Source: Marsupella aquatica (Eukaryota > Marchantiophyta). Taken from it: a stretch of DNA of 64,000 nucleotides. Shown here in pieces: positions 36,040 to 48,800 of the stretch (positions are counted from its first letter, which is position 1; each line of letters starts with the position of its first letter). A program made the position numbers and the translations under genes. The stretch lies in NCBI GenBank assembly GCA_973895155.1, contig OZ316892.1, positions 3,162,001 to 3,226,000 on the forward strand, read 5' to 3'. The notes beneath the pieces are model-generated. The model was given only the letters and a program-made list of their open reading frames with translations. It had not been told where the DNA came from and ran no database searches.

Positions 36040-37300
36040 GCTTACACTTGAACGAGTCGTCTTGGGATGCACTAAGCTGCTCCTTCACCTAACCAGCAGC
36101 CGCAACGACTCGTTCTCAGGACGGGCAGCTCACTAGACGCACTTCTTCATCGTCATCATCATGATTATCCTGTCTGCTGCGCTGCGGCCCGCCTGCCTGC
36201 TGCTTGGTTCCTTTGTTCCCCCAATGCAGAGATTACCTCACAATATGCACAATCCCCGCCACCTTTCTCCCGCTCCAATGCTGAGGAATGAACAGAACAG
36301 GTCCCACGGAAACGGCTCTTTTCGTCCCTTCCTGTTCTCCAAGTCAAGAATCAGAGTCAACTTTCCCGGTTGAACAATAACCTGGTCCTTCCTTTCGCTC
36401 CAATGCCTGCTGGAGAAACAAATAATTCCTATTCGTATGCGTGCACACAATATGCACAATGCCCCCCACCTCTACTTGCGCACCAATGTTGAAGAAAAGA
36501 ACACGTCCCGCAATATTAGTTCACGCTCCTCCCACGGAATCTGCTCTGTTCGTCGCGTCCCTTTCTGTTCTCCGATGTCGAGAATCAGAGAAACCCGTCC
36601 TTTCTTTGGAGACACAAACAGTTCCCACGCGTTGATTTATGTGCGCCACTCCTGCACACCCCCCACCGCCACTCCTCCTCCTCACTCTAAACGGCTCTTT
36701 CGTCCAGGAAATGAAGACTCGCTCGAGGAATGTCAGACCACAACGAGCGATCGACCGCACGACGAAGCGCGGACCACAAAATCACATCTCACACAATTTC
36801 CGTCGCTCTACACAGAGCTCCAAGCGACGAGAGAAGAAGCGTAGAAACACAAACAATCTTTGCTACGATTTCTCTGCACTGCACCACCGATGGACGAACG
36901 GAGCGTGAAGGACACAAGACGGGACGACCTCGGGTGAGGCGAGCGTTTTCATCGACCGCATCGACCACAGTCGGTCTGTCCCCGTTCGCGCCTCGTTCCC
37001 CAACGGACAGAACGCCGTCGGAGGCCACCATCCCCACCGTCGTTATCATCACACCCAACGTTACAAAAGGACAGAACACCGTCGGAGGGAACCGTCTCCA
37101 CCGTCGTCCCCATCGCTCCCAACGTTGCCATCTGGCTGTATTCCCTCCCTCCCTCCTTTTCGGAGCCCCGAGTCCAGACTACTCCAAATGCCCTCTAGAG
37201 TGTTTGAAAACTCCCGCCGCTCTGATGGCTCTGAACATCCGCCGCCCGATATTCGGCGTGTCTGGATCCCGGGCACCCAACATTTCGCGTTAAATACGGT
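36040..37300. promoter_or_regulatory. Upstream region of kinesin-5 with internal duplications
   Basis: GC-rich, presumably 5' UTR and promoter of the minus-strand kinesin gene. A module beginning ACAATATGCACAAT occurs at 36240-36355 and again, expanded, at 36447-36595; both end near GAGAATCAGAG/CAAGAATCAGAG. A 60-bp block starting GGACAGAAC is duplicated with period 64 (37005 and 37069). Many frames cross this region on both strands but show no domains. No core promoter element is asserted. Confidence 0.4.
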
Positions 37301-39722
37301 GACAACGAGTACCATACCGTAAAATTACGGTACGAACTACGAAGAGCATCTTTCAAGTGTATACGTGTCGTTGAGGACGTGTTTTGATGTACAGTGACGT
37401 GTAGTGACGTGCTAGATTTAACCGTTGGTGGATTGTAAACCTGCGTTTAGTAGAAGTGGTAGAACTGAAATCTAGGCCCGGATTGGCCGACACGGTGGCT
37501 TGGATGGACTGATCAAACCCGGATGGACTGCTATGAAACAACTAAACAAGAAATCGATAACACTTTTTACAGTTCCGTCACTAAAAGACCAGTAAGTCGT
37601 AAATAAGATTAACTGTACCCGTAATTATTTATTAGGAAAGGAGAATTTTATTTGTAAGTGCTTTTTCTTAGTTGCTCCTTGACTCTATTCTCATTTTATT
37701 TGTTTTTAATTTGTGGCAGTTGTTATAGTTGAATTAGTTAGATGTCATCCAACTAGCCTGATTACTCTTTGAACATAAATAGAGACTAAGACAAGTGAGA
37801 CACGGATGGCAAGGGAGGTGCACATGTATAGGATAATGACGGCTTGGTCTGGGGTTACTGGTCTATAACCCTGTGACCAGAAAGTGAAAAAATGCCGGGA
37901 AAGTTTTTTGAGCTTTGTGAGAACAGGTTTCAGACAATAACCCCAGCCTAAACAATCATTATCATACGTAATACTTGTCCGGAAAAAGATTATTGGGCAA
38001 GATTTCTGGGCACAGGGTTATGGAAATGGTGGCACCTAGTAGAAAAGGTTACACACCGGTAGCCTTTCTTCCTGACAAGAATTATGGGGAACGCAAGACA
38101 CGGATGACAAGGTGGAGGCCATCTGTGGGAGGCACAAGGGAGGTTGGCGAGGCGGGGAGAAATTTCTTGCCAAACATTGACAAGAAAACACATGTTCAAA
38201 AGAGCAGCCAGGATTTGCCCAGCCAGTAATATGTACATGGACAATCAGTGAGTAAGAATGGGCAGGTAGATGTTATAGTGTAGATTGAATTTTCTCCCAT
38301 TATTTACGTATTCTTTCAATCATTTTTGAAGTAAAAGGCAATAGCCCAATTTATGGATAAATTTTTAAAAATTATGGGTAAATTTAAGATAAAAAGAAAA
38401 ATGGATAAATTTTGGAAGTTGACAGTTTGGATGAACACAAACTTTTGATGTGATGTGCCCATGGACACTCTAAACCTGATGTAACAGAAACTTTTGTCGT
38501 GATGTGCCCATGGACACACTAAACCTGATGGACACAAATGAAACATTTGCATGTACAGCATGTTTTACACTTCTATTCAAAGACTACATGTAAACATGCA
38601 TCTGACTGGTAAAAGACCAATTACAGCAGATTCTTTGAATTATTTTGTCCATGCAATGCCCCAAAATGTTTAATTCTTGGAAAACTATGAGTTTAGTTGG
38701 GTTTAAAGGTTTGTAATTGGATATGTTTCCTAAGTTTGGATGGGATTTGTTGAACTTAAAAGCTTGAATGGAAAGCCCATCTGACCTTACCATTTTTAAA
38801 GTAACCTGTGGTTGGACTGGCACATTGTCCGTGGCAAGTACTATGGACTGTTACAGCAGTAAAAAACTTTACATGTACAGAAATCAAATTTTAAAGGCAT
38901 CAACTGGCTGAGTATGGAACCCTGCCTCCACCTTACATAATAAGTAAAATAACATTAAAAGTAGTGGTATTTCACTTCCGTTTCCAAAGGCTCCCATTTA
39001 TTCTATACCTCTTAAGTCAAGGGATGGTATTTCACTTGTGCCAAAGTATCCCACTTATTCTATACCTCATAAGTCATTTTCTCAAAGCCAAACAACAGAT
39101 AAGCTCAACATTGTCTTCTTTCCCCACTGATTTATCAGTTCAAGCTCATTCTATAGATGTGGTTTCGCTACATATTAGTAGATTGGGACAATTAGTGGGA
39201 ATCTTGTTAATCTATTCATGTGTATCACTAATTCAATGACCAGGCATTAATTTGGCTACTTGAAGAGAGTCATAGTTACTCCTGTTGGTTACATGTGTTT
39301 CGTTGCATTTCTTAAACTTGACATTCAGGGCAGAATTAAATCACATTGCATCAACATCCACGATATATTCAAAATGCTTTGTTTGATTAATTAGTTGGAT
39401 TCCCTCTGCTAGTTCTGAGTTGGCCGTTCACTACTTGCAGAGAACCGCCTAGCAAAGAAAGTGTTATATACCGATCACCCAATCAACATGGTGTGGTCTG
39501 CTGCTGCCGAGCAAACAGCTCAAGAAAATTGCTGACACCTTATAATAGGGTCAGGCGACAAACCCCAGGGCCCAGCCCTCATCACCAAATAATCTTTTTT
39601 TCTCAGAGCTATAGATTTGGTTAGCCGCATACCTTTCCTCACTTACCTCATTCTATTGACTAGAGGCTGTCCACCTTGGAGACATTATCGATTATGACTA
39701 TCACCGGGCATGGTCAAAAATA
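37301..39722. other. AT-rich spacer with small duplications
   Basis: No gene recognised. Two tandem duplications: 49-bp period at about 38441-38530 (GTGATGTGCCCATGGACAC twice), and about 60-bp period at 38964-39075 (ATGGTATTTCACTT twice, each followed by TTATTCTATACCTC). Confidence 0.5.
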
Positions 39723-40305
39723 GAGACATATGCTTGATGGGCCCCCTGGTGAACCTTTCTTACCTGATGGGCCCCTAGGTAACTTTTTTTACCAAGTAGG
39801 ACCCCTCTTAATGACCAGTACACCTGTTCTTGTGTGGTGCCTACACCTGTCCTTGTGTGGTGCCTACTATGTATGGTGACTCCAAGCAAACTGCACAATT
39901 GAACCGTGCGGTCAACCTTGCATGGTCGACCGAGACACAATGTCTTCGAATGCATTATGTCTTTTGTAATACCTTCTTTTGTTTCAGGCATTAACCCAGT
40001 GAATCCGAAGACATAATGCATATTGTCTTCAAATTGCAGTTTCGGCAGCTGCAGTCGATTTTCGCGGTTTCTCCCGAATCATCTTCGTGGTTTCTCGGTC
40101 GACCATGCAAGCTTGACCGCACGGTTCAACTGTGCAGTTTGCTTGGAGTCACCATACATAGTAGGCACCACACAAGGACAGGTGTAGGCACCACACAAGA
40201 ACAGGTGTACTGGTCATTAAGAGGGGTCCTACTTGGTAAAAAAAGTTCCCTAGGGGCCCATCAGGTAAGAAAGGTTCACCAGGGGGCCCATCAAGCATAT
40301 ATCTC
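39723..40305. mobile_element. Fold-back transposable element, 583 bp, 213-bp arms
   Basis: Arms 39723-39935 and 40093-40305 are inverted copies with about four mismatches counted by eye. The ends read GAGACATATGCTTGATGGGC and GAGATATATGCTTGATGGGC. The 157-bp centre holds a further inverted pair (GCATTATGTCTT with AAGACATAATGC). It is flanked by the direct repeat GTCAAAAATA (39713-39722 and 40306-40315). Each arm carries a short tandem duplication of ACACCTGT-CTTGTGTGGTGCCT. The length of the duplication and long TIRs suggest Mutator-like mobilisation. The near-identical arms imply a recent origin or arm gene conversion. Confidence 0.9.
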
Positions 40306-40744
40306 GTCAAAAATAGTTCTTGCAGGTTTTCATGGTGCATTGGACACCACAAGACGTGTGGTGTTTTGCTAGTTGTTGGACCCTATACTCAAACAGGTAA
40401 TCCAATTTCAGGGTAGGCAGGCCGTAAAAAGAAAAGATGCCCTTTCCAACATCTTGGGATTCAACCACATTACTATCGGCTCTTGCTTTCCAATTTGGGG
40501 ATATTAACCAAGCCCCTTATGTTGTGTCGTGCACAATGTTGCATCCTTAACACTCAGGGGGTTGACTATCAAAATTTGTAGGAACCAGCAGAGTGTTGCT
40601 CCAAAATAAATATTTTTGATAAAAATTAACTAAATTATTAAAAATCGTAGGAAACAAAAGAAGGTATTACAAACTCATGTTTATAGAATATTCTCTAATA
40701 TATACCTTTTATAAAGTAAAATAAATTATTAATGTAAAAAATGG
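40306..40744. other. Short spacer between two transposable elements
   Basis: AT-rich. Nothing recognised beyond the flanking target duplications. Confidence 0.5.
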
Positions 40745-42354
40745 GTACCTAAAGCCCAGATGGACTGCTAGGTTGTCTCCATCTATCCCCATGGACTGTG
40801 AAAGGGGACAGACCATATTACACATAATCATGAGACTGCTTAATTGCAAATGGATGGTAAATTCTGTCATTAATTGCCCACCTACATTTCTGTCAAGGTA
40901 AGAACATAATGTGCATCAAATTCTGTCGCGGTAAGAACATAACACCAAAAACTGAAATTAAGAATGTATAATTATGAAATAGAGAATGAAGATGCACCTT
41001 TAACATTTCTTGTAGCTTTTTCCTGTAGCTTCTGTAGCAGCAAAGTACTTGAAGCGCTCCTTGTAACAAGAGCAGCGCCGTATGAACAACATGATTTTTG
41101 ATAGCTCTGCAGCAAAAAAGACGCTCTTTCTGACAAGAACATTGCTCTTTGAAAATATGATTCATCAACAATACTCCCCAAAAGAAAAAATCTTAAGTAG
41201 CTCTATAACAATAAAATTAGTCAAAACACTTTTTATAGCAAGAGCAATGGTCTCTAAAAAATAGGATTCCACAACAACGCTCATGTAAATTAAAATTTCC
41301 TTTAGCTTCACAATAGAAAAATCTTGGGTCCTCGCTTCTTTTCTTCCAACCCATCGCGTGCGAAGAAGTTAGGGGTTTTTAATTCGAATCCGTGGAAGAC
41401 TTTACAATTTTGTTGAAGAAACATAGGGGCGTTTTAATCCAATTTTAAGAATTATAAGAACTATAAGGTTTTTAAATATCAAAAGTGAGAATATTCATAG
41501 AATATTCCATAAAGTTAGGGGTAAAAATATAGTAAAACTCAACTTTATTTTCTTAAGTTTTAGGGTGTTATTACTTGTAAACTCCACACGTGATGTGGGC
41601 CCTGAGGGAAAATGACTATATTTCCGATAACAAGCAATGCTCTATAAAAAATATTTTGCAACAACATTTCTGGAAATTGTATAATCATTCCCGCAAAGTA
41701 TCGATGCCCTAGAATCTCAAGAAAGTGTGTAGAAAAATTGTAATCTATATGTGACAATTGAGCTTATTGGGTGCCACTGGCCTCCTTGGTGGGAATTGTC
41801 TCCTTGGTTCATGAGTAATTGTGCTGCTTGCTTTCCCCCCTTTGCGGGGCTTTTGAATATTAAAAAATATTTTAGAGTAAATTAAGTTCATTTGGTTTTT
41901 ACCATTGGGCAAACTACTTAAGACGGTATGCATAAAATGTGAAGCACTCAATCTATTCAAAGTTTCATCTACTTTGAATAGATGAAACTTTATAAGGTAT
42001 TTACATAAGAACCAAATTTAATGTACTTTAAATGTTATCTTTTTTATTAAACTCTTAAAAATAGGCAGAGTAATTATGTGGAGGGGAAGGGTATTGGGAG
42101 AAAACAACGAAGTTCTCAATAAAACAATGCTATGGCCATTGACATATTTTTAGGATAGAAGTGGTGACAGAGTTAGTGACAGAGAAAAATTATGGATGGA
42201 AGTGCAGATTTGGTTATTGACAGTGTACTTTATGGACAGAAATGTAATTAACAATGTCCAAGCACATTTTTATGTTTTGATCCAGTCCATGCAGGTTTGG
42301 TTTATCCATGAGAGCTTCACGAACAACGTGCAAGTCCATCCGGGCTTTAAGTTC
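40745..42354. mobile_element. TIR transposon family X, copy 2 (about 1.6 kb, hAT-like, non-autonomous)
   Basis: Left end GTACCTAAAGCCCAGATGG; right end on the minus strand GAACTTAAAGCCCGGATGG. Flanked by AAAAATGG (40737-40744 and 42356-42363), a perfect 8-bp target duplication. It lies inverted relative to copy 1 at 24415-26423. Terminal 300 bp on both sides align with copy 1, as do interior words such as TAGAGCATTGCT and AATGACTATA. It lacks the roughly 0.5 kb of copy 1 holding the tRNA-like segment and hairpin. No transposase frame. Confidence 0.75.
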
Positions 42355-42363
42355 TAAAAATGG

Positions 42364-43838
42364 ATAATAGTTTTGGAACATTTTCTTTATAAAATAGGTC
42401 TATTTATATTAGGCTAGGATTGCACATGGTACTCCAAAATATACACTTAGTTAATCCCCTCAGCCTAACATAGGATTGCCCCATCTCTGTCTAATTGGTT
42501 AATCTTTCTCCACTATCTTCAATCTTCCAAGTTCTCATTTGAACATTTGTAGTACCAGCCAGATCTTCACTTCCACCCAAGGCTGCAGTGGGGCCATACT
42601 TGAGCTCACACAAATTGCTGCACCACTACCCTGCACCACTACCCTGTGCCCTCCAAGTCATTGGAGCCTTACACCGACCCCAATGGCCAAGTGTAAGTGG
42701 CACGCTTCAAGACTGTCCATCCATTTTCAGGGCTAGTTTGCCATTGTGACCTGGCTTTAAGTTCATCCCCTATCACCAGTTCTGCTTACCAACAATTGGC
42801 CACTTGGAGCTCTCATTCTGACTGGGGGTTCAAGCAACCCTGATCATGGCTTACCTATCCAAAGTTTGAGATCAGGTCCACCCCGAGAAGCCTCTAATGA
42901 TTTGCTTTACCTGACAGAGGCTCATGAGCTCCAACTATCCGGAGGAGGGAAGAACACCTTAGAGGGAATTCAACAAATCTTTCCCCTTGTACCCAAGCTA
43001 GTCTTACAAATTTGGTTATTAGTATTGCAACAAGCAGAGTTTTCTCTGACTTCACCGTCCTCAGGTATGATTCACCACCTTTCTAGTCCCAGCAGGTATG
43101 CTCACTACAGATCATGGTCAGTGGAGGGTGATCCCAGGGAGCTGATCCCTAGTGTCCGGTTACTTGTGTTTTTTTTTTTTAAATTTAATTTTTAGAAATG
43201 TGCCTGTACAGGTTTGTCACGTGCTCATAACACAATCAATGTGCCTGAGAAAGTTTGGAGCACCCTAAACTTTACTATTCTTGTCAACATTAAATATTAA
43301 CCTTTTACAAATGGTAATACTACAAAGGCAGGTTGCACAATTGCACTACTTGGTCCCGACTGCTCTTAGATGTTTAAGTATATAGTTAAGGACGGGAGGT
43401 ATCCCTTTATGGGATATGATAGTTGACCATATACGGTAGACCTGCATATGCTAGGGGACCGTATAGGGGAGACTAATTATCCCCTAAACTAAGGGATGCG
43501 TGGTCGGCCTTAGCACTCCGTTGAGGCGGGCGTTGAGGTTGGCAAACACTGATAAAATGCATTTTATTGTGTGTTCTAGCAGCTCATGTATACCCAGCTC
43601 ATGTTTTGGCAAAACCAATCGGCTGACAGGCCGTATATTATACCATTCATTTTTAATGAGATGTAATCCTTGAAAAATGTGCTTATGTGTCAACTTGTAA
43701 GCGATATAAAAGGTGAATGATGAACCAGACAACGTTAAGGTGAAGTTTACATTCATAAGTCTCTCTATCTTGTCTTGGTCCACTAAATCTATACAACTCT
43801 GACATTATGAGCACTAGATAGCCTTATAGCTAAAAGAT
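42364..43838. other. Spacer with no recognised gene
   Basis: Short frames only (for example 42866-43195), without domains. A T10 run lies near 43170. Probably degraded repeats. Confidence 0.4.
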
Positions 43839-45175
43839 GCGACTTACGGTGGCTTTACAAGACGTTAGGGGCAGTTTCCACATTATTTTTGTCTCCAAGA
43901 TTTGATCAGAGCCATCCATTTCAGAGAAACTGCTGCTGTTCACTTTACAAAATGTTGGGGGCACTTTCAACCGAACCTGTTATCAATCCTACATGGAATG
44001 CAGTGGGGCCCAATTTTTGCTTATGTGGAGCACTCTTTTGTCCTAGATTTTAGACCACCTCTCTTGGTGGTCTGGCTCTTCTTCTGGCCGCTTGGTCCAT
44101 TTCTATTTTAAGTCATTTGCATCAAAAAGGGACCCACAAGTCTGTCATAAGATATTCTCTTCTCACATTTACAAAGACTTTAGCCAAAGGTTTTGTGACA
44201 TTCAGGTGGAGTGGGTCCTCAATCCGTCTTTTAGTCAATTAATCTGGCACCAATTGGCTGCACTTGGCTTTACAAGACCTTGGGGACAATAAAAGAATTC
44301 AAAAAATGCTTTTAGCCCGGGACACTATATTTAGTGTGTGCAATGGCACTCCAGTTGCTTTGGTGAAAAAAACTCCCAAGTGCCCCCGACATCTTGTAAA
44401 GTGCGACTTAGGGTGGCTTTAAAGCATTTGGGGGCAGCTTCAACTGTTTCCTTGTCTCCAAGATGTGATCAAGGTCATCCAGAGGGAGATGCTAACATTG
44501 GGGCAATTTCTTTCAATACATGTTGCAGATCCTACATGGAATGGAGGGGTAAGGGAGATGCTAACATTGGGGCAATTTCTTTCAATACATGTTGCAGATC
44601 CTACATGGAATGGAGGGGTACATGTTGCAGATCCTACATGGAATGGAGGGGGCCCCCTTATGTTAGGTATATTTTCTTACTAGTTTTTAGACCACCTCTG
44701 TTGGCGGTCTCTTCATTTGCCCATTTGCCCCCTTGGTCCGTTCCTATTTTTAGTCATTTGCATCAAAACTGTGGACCCACAAGTCATTCATCAGATTTTT
44801 TCTTGACAGAGCTAGGAGAGCTCTAGCCTAAGAATTACATAATCTCCAGCGAAATGGGTCCTTAATTTGTTTCTTAGGAAATAACTCCAACAGTTTTAGC
44901 TGGAGTTACATTTACAAGAGGCTGGGTCCTTAACTTGTTTCTTAGCAAATAATTCCAGGAGTACCCGCTGGAGTTACATTGACAAGAGGTTAGCCATAAA
45001 AGGATTCCAGAAACTGTTGTATCCCTGCTCTATTTTTAGTATCTGAATTGCCCTCCAGTTTACGTTGGTGATAAAAATTTCAATAGTGCCCCCACACTAC
45101 TTTACGTATCTGAATTGGCCCTCCAGTTACTTTGGTGATCAAAATTTCAAAAGTGCCCCCAACTTCTTGTCAAGA
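43839..45175. repeat. Nested tandem duplications with 67-69 bp periods
   Basis: Two large related blocks (about 43839-44300 and 44390-44815) share 'ttttagaccacctct', 'agtcatttgcatcaaaa' and 'tcctacatggaatg'. Inside and after them are close duplications: period 69 at 44484 and 44553, plus a partial third unit at 44621-44651; period 68 at 44856 and 44924; period 67 at 45039 and 45106. The unit CTCCAGTT-TTTGGTGA also occurs near 44350. Frames crossing the region, such as 44338-44826, are repeat translations. Confidence 0.8.
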
Positions 45176-45863
45176 TACCTTAGAAAGTGTCTCACAATTC
45201 TTGCACCTACCCACCATTATCAGCCTTCAGGCCTCATAAGAAACATCTCAAGGAGATTTGACATACTCTAAACCTTTGCTCCAAACTTCTTGGCAAGAAC
45301 TAGTGACTCCAGTGCATGGCTCTAAACTCGTAGGCAAGGACTAGTGACTCAAGTTGTTGTGCAAGAGCTGTCTTGCCAGGGCACTTGCAAGAAGTGACCA
45401 AATTGAAAGATTTCTGCTTCAGTGATTGGCCCACAACATTGCCCGAATTGTCTTGCGATTCAAAATGAGCTAATTGAGGATGACAACATGCAAACTTGAG
45501 CAGCACTGTCAAACTTCAATTCGCTACTTAGGATTTGGTCGAATTTGAGGTGACCGTTCTATAAATCAGACGTATGGTCAAGAGGGCACAACATACAGAG
45601 AAGAAATCAAGCCTCGGCATAGTACTCAGCCTTGCAATAGAAATTTACACGAGGCAGGGAAGGCCAAGTTTTTCCTCATACAAACAACATACGGATCGCA
45701 AATTATCATTTTAATATTGCAACTGGGGGCGAGAACCATGTTGGGAGCGCCGACCTTTTCTACAGTAAGAACAGTAGAACACAGTTGCTTTTCTGAGCGT
45801 ACAACAAGGTCTCAGAACTACAGTGTACCAGTGGGAAAGAAGCATCCCAGATGCGAGTAAAGC
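45176..45863. other. Spacer and likely PAN3 3' UTR
   Basis: No coding feature recognised. The part next to 45864 is the expected 3' UTR of the minus-strand PAN3 gene. Confidence 0.4.
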
Positions 45864-48800
45864 CTATGTAACCTGTCTTTGCTTCAACCTGGAATTGTGG
45901 GCCAAGGTCGCCTGAGCTCCTCCCATGGTTGACCTTCCCTTGTCTCCTGATCCCTGAACAATCAGCCAAATCTCAGTATGTAAGGATCTGAACGTTAATT
46001 GTACTCATGTAAATGTTCTAAAAAACCCCTGTATACATTAATCAGTGATTTCAAAGACAACCAGCATGATTCATATACTAGCAGTAAGATTATCCAGAAC
46101 AGTAACACCAAATGGTCGAAGATAGCGTGTACCCTGTTGGCCAACTCTTGATAAACACTTTCAAGGCAGCGCTTCAGATCCCCATACGATGCAAAAAGCA
46201 TTGACCTCTCATCACGACTCAACAATATCATTTTCTCAGGTACCCCTGCATCCAACTGCTTACCAAAACGAGATCAAACAATGCGGGAACCCATATGAGA
46301 AGTCACAGGTCCGTCCTATGGGCACAATGAGGCTGAAAAACGAAGATCCTACCCGAACAAAAATCCTCAAAACGAAGAACAATTGTTCCAAGCCCTGAAT
46401 GATAGACATTCTGTATACTGGCAGAGACGTAGGTTTAGTACCTTGTTCAAACAGTTGATCACGTGGGCCCAGTCAATCAATGGAGTTCCATCCTCAGTAC
46501 TCTGAAACAAGAAAGTACACAGTCACTTGAGATGCCATGAGCTTTACCCAATCGTGCATCTTCCCTTAGTCCACCAATCGGAATCGTTGCAAAACTCCAG
46601 AAATCGAACAAAAAGCGCTACTTGGTTCTGCGCGAATAACCAGGCTACCCACTGCTTTCAATCCCCGTTTGCAATAGTTCGTTTGCGATCACTAACTTAA
46701 GATTTCTGGTACAGTTAAGAGTATACACAACCATGCAACATATACCACCATGGAATAAAAATAAATATTCTCGAAATTAATCAAAATAATAAGTAAACTG
46801 CTGAGATCCGACAATGGTCTGGGACGCTGCTCCCAGCTGAAAGATCAAATTGATATCGAGCACCTCACTGACTTGTGAACAAGACTCAGCATCAACAAGA
46901 CCATAGCATATCCATACACTCTCCTTAAGGAGATCTCACCTGATGGAAGACAAAGTCACGGAAAAGCTTGAGGAGATAGCGATCACCAGTGTCTGACCAA
47001 CCAGGTTCCATATCATCTTCAGGTTGCTCATTGGTCATTCCAAGCTTTATCAAGATTCGCAAGAGCCGACCATTTTCAGTTTCCTTGCTCAATTCAGTCA
47101 TCAGTTCATCATTTTGGAGATGTGATTGCTCAATCTGCAGCACGAGAATCGTTGCCAATCATTACTAGATCTAGATTTCCTCAGCCAACCAGTAGCCCTT
47201 TCAAGAATCCATTTCTCTACATTGGAGTCTTTCTGATCCTCCATTCCTTTAATTGAGAGAGAGAGGATTTAAATAGGTACCTCACCAAACATGCGCTGCG
47301 TTAAAACATGATATAGTTGACGGATACTACTGATGCCTCCCCCATCAGACTTATCTAAGGAAGAAGCCAGCAATGCCTGAGTGACCTGTACAAGGTCTGC
47401 TGAATAGTGGGCAGCCATGAAATCCAGTGAAGGATTCACCACCGACCCACATGCCAATGACAATATGAGGCGTCCAAATCCTGCCAGATCTTCTCTCTGA
47501 AAACAGGGAAACTCTATAATGTCAGAGACTCCGGGTTCGATTGACACTGCATACAATGCTACTGACTTTCATTGGCACAAGAATATACAGATTCATCTGT
47601 AAATAAAAACAAGTACAACATTGGCCTGTCGAAGTAATGCCTGGTATCACTCGGCGATAGTTGAGACGATTCAGTTATCATTTGATCGGACATTTCTAAG
47701 CAGCTACATATCTTTGCCTGTGAAAAATTGGCTTGGGCTGCAAACCTGGAAGATGCGAGGGTCGTCTCCAGAATCTCCATTCAAGACATCAAGAACCCCA
47801 ACACTGCTTACTCGTAAGCGTCCCATGGTAGGAAGAATTACTTTAGAGGGATGTAAACCTCCAGGTCGAAAGAACAGTCCCGCCGAATGCACTGCTCGAA
47901 GAACTGCTGCTAATTGAAGCATATAGCTCCACAGTTGATCTTCACTGACCTGAATTCACAAGCCTTACAGTAAATGACGTGAACCAAGTCTTGATTACCA
48001 TGTAATGCTTATAACTCGAATCTTAGATTGGACCAAAAAGAGAGATTCTGTACTACATGTCATTCGTTTACAATCTAGCACCGCACACCAATCCCGGATG
48101 AGCATGATCCCATGATCCTTTGAGTTGAGATATCAATACTGTCTTCGTGAAAGGTAAACCCTATTAGTTATGAAATTCTTAAGTTCCAAACTTAGGCAAG
48201 TAAAAACATCTGTAACTGATCAGCCGCTAGATCATATTCTACCAGAGACTATTGACAAAGATGGCGAAGGTGAAGCACCACAACAATTAGCTCATCCACT
48301 TCCCCAGTGCCCAAACCGAGAAGCCATCCAAGTGAGACCACTCTTCAGATCCCAAATCATCAGAACATTACGATACCAATCAGCCTTCATCCAGCGACTA
48401 AGAGAGCTTCAGGTTTCCTACCAAACACATAAAAATCCATATAGACTAGCCAGAGATGTGTTCTAGTTCAGCCTACAGGTCTGCTCGGGACCGGAAATGT
48501 TAAAGAATCAGTTTCTGCGAGGCCCGGAAGACACTGGGGAGAGGACAAAACGTCAACATTTACAGAATGAACGCTCTCTCTACCTGCATTGATAGATCTA
48601 ACAACTAATTGTCTAGGAGCCCGATCTAGGTTGTGAAAGGTAAGAGTCGTCTTTCCACTTCAACTAAAGGAAAATATTATCTTGTATGCCAATTAACACC
48701 ATAATTTCTTAGATGAAATAAAGTCAGCCAGTGGAGGCTCACCATCATCGGAGCTACACCACCTGCTTGCTCTTGATGTAAATGCATGGCCTCCAAAGTA

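Noticed and set aside
36437-37293. ORFs upstream of kinesin-5, including 187- and 135-codon frames
   Set aside because: Arg/Thr/Pro-biased, overlapping on both strands over duplicated GC-rich sequence with no splice support; better explained as UTR/promoter.
39701-40372. Two nearly identical proteins read on opposite strands
   Set aside because: They are the two arms of the 583-bp fold-back element, not duplicated genes.
44338-44826. 162-codon ORF with repeated FNTCCRSYMEWRG
   Set aside because: Frame preserved only because the duplicated unit is 69 bp, a multiple of 3; no domain and lies within a tandem repeat cluster.
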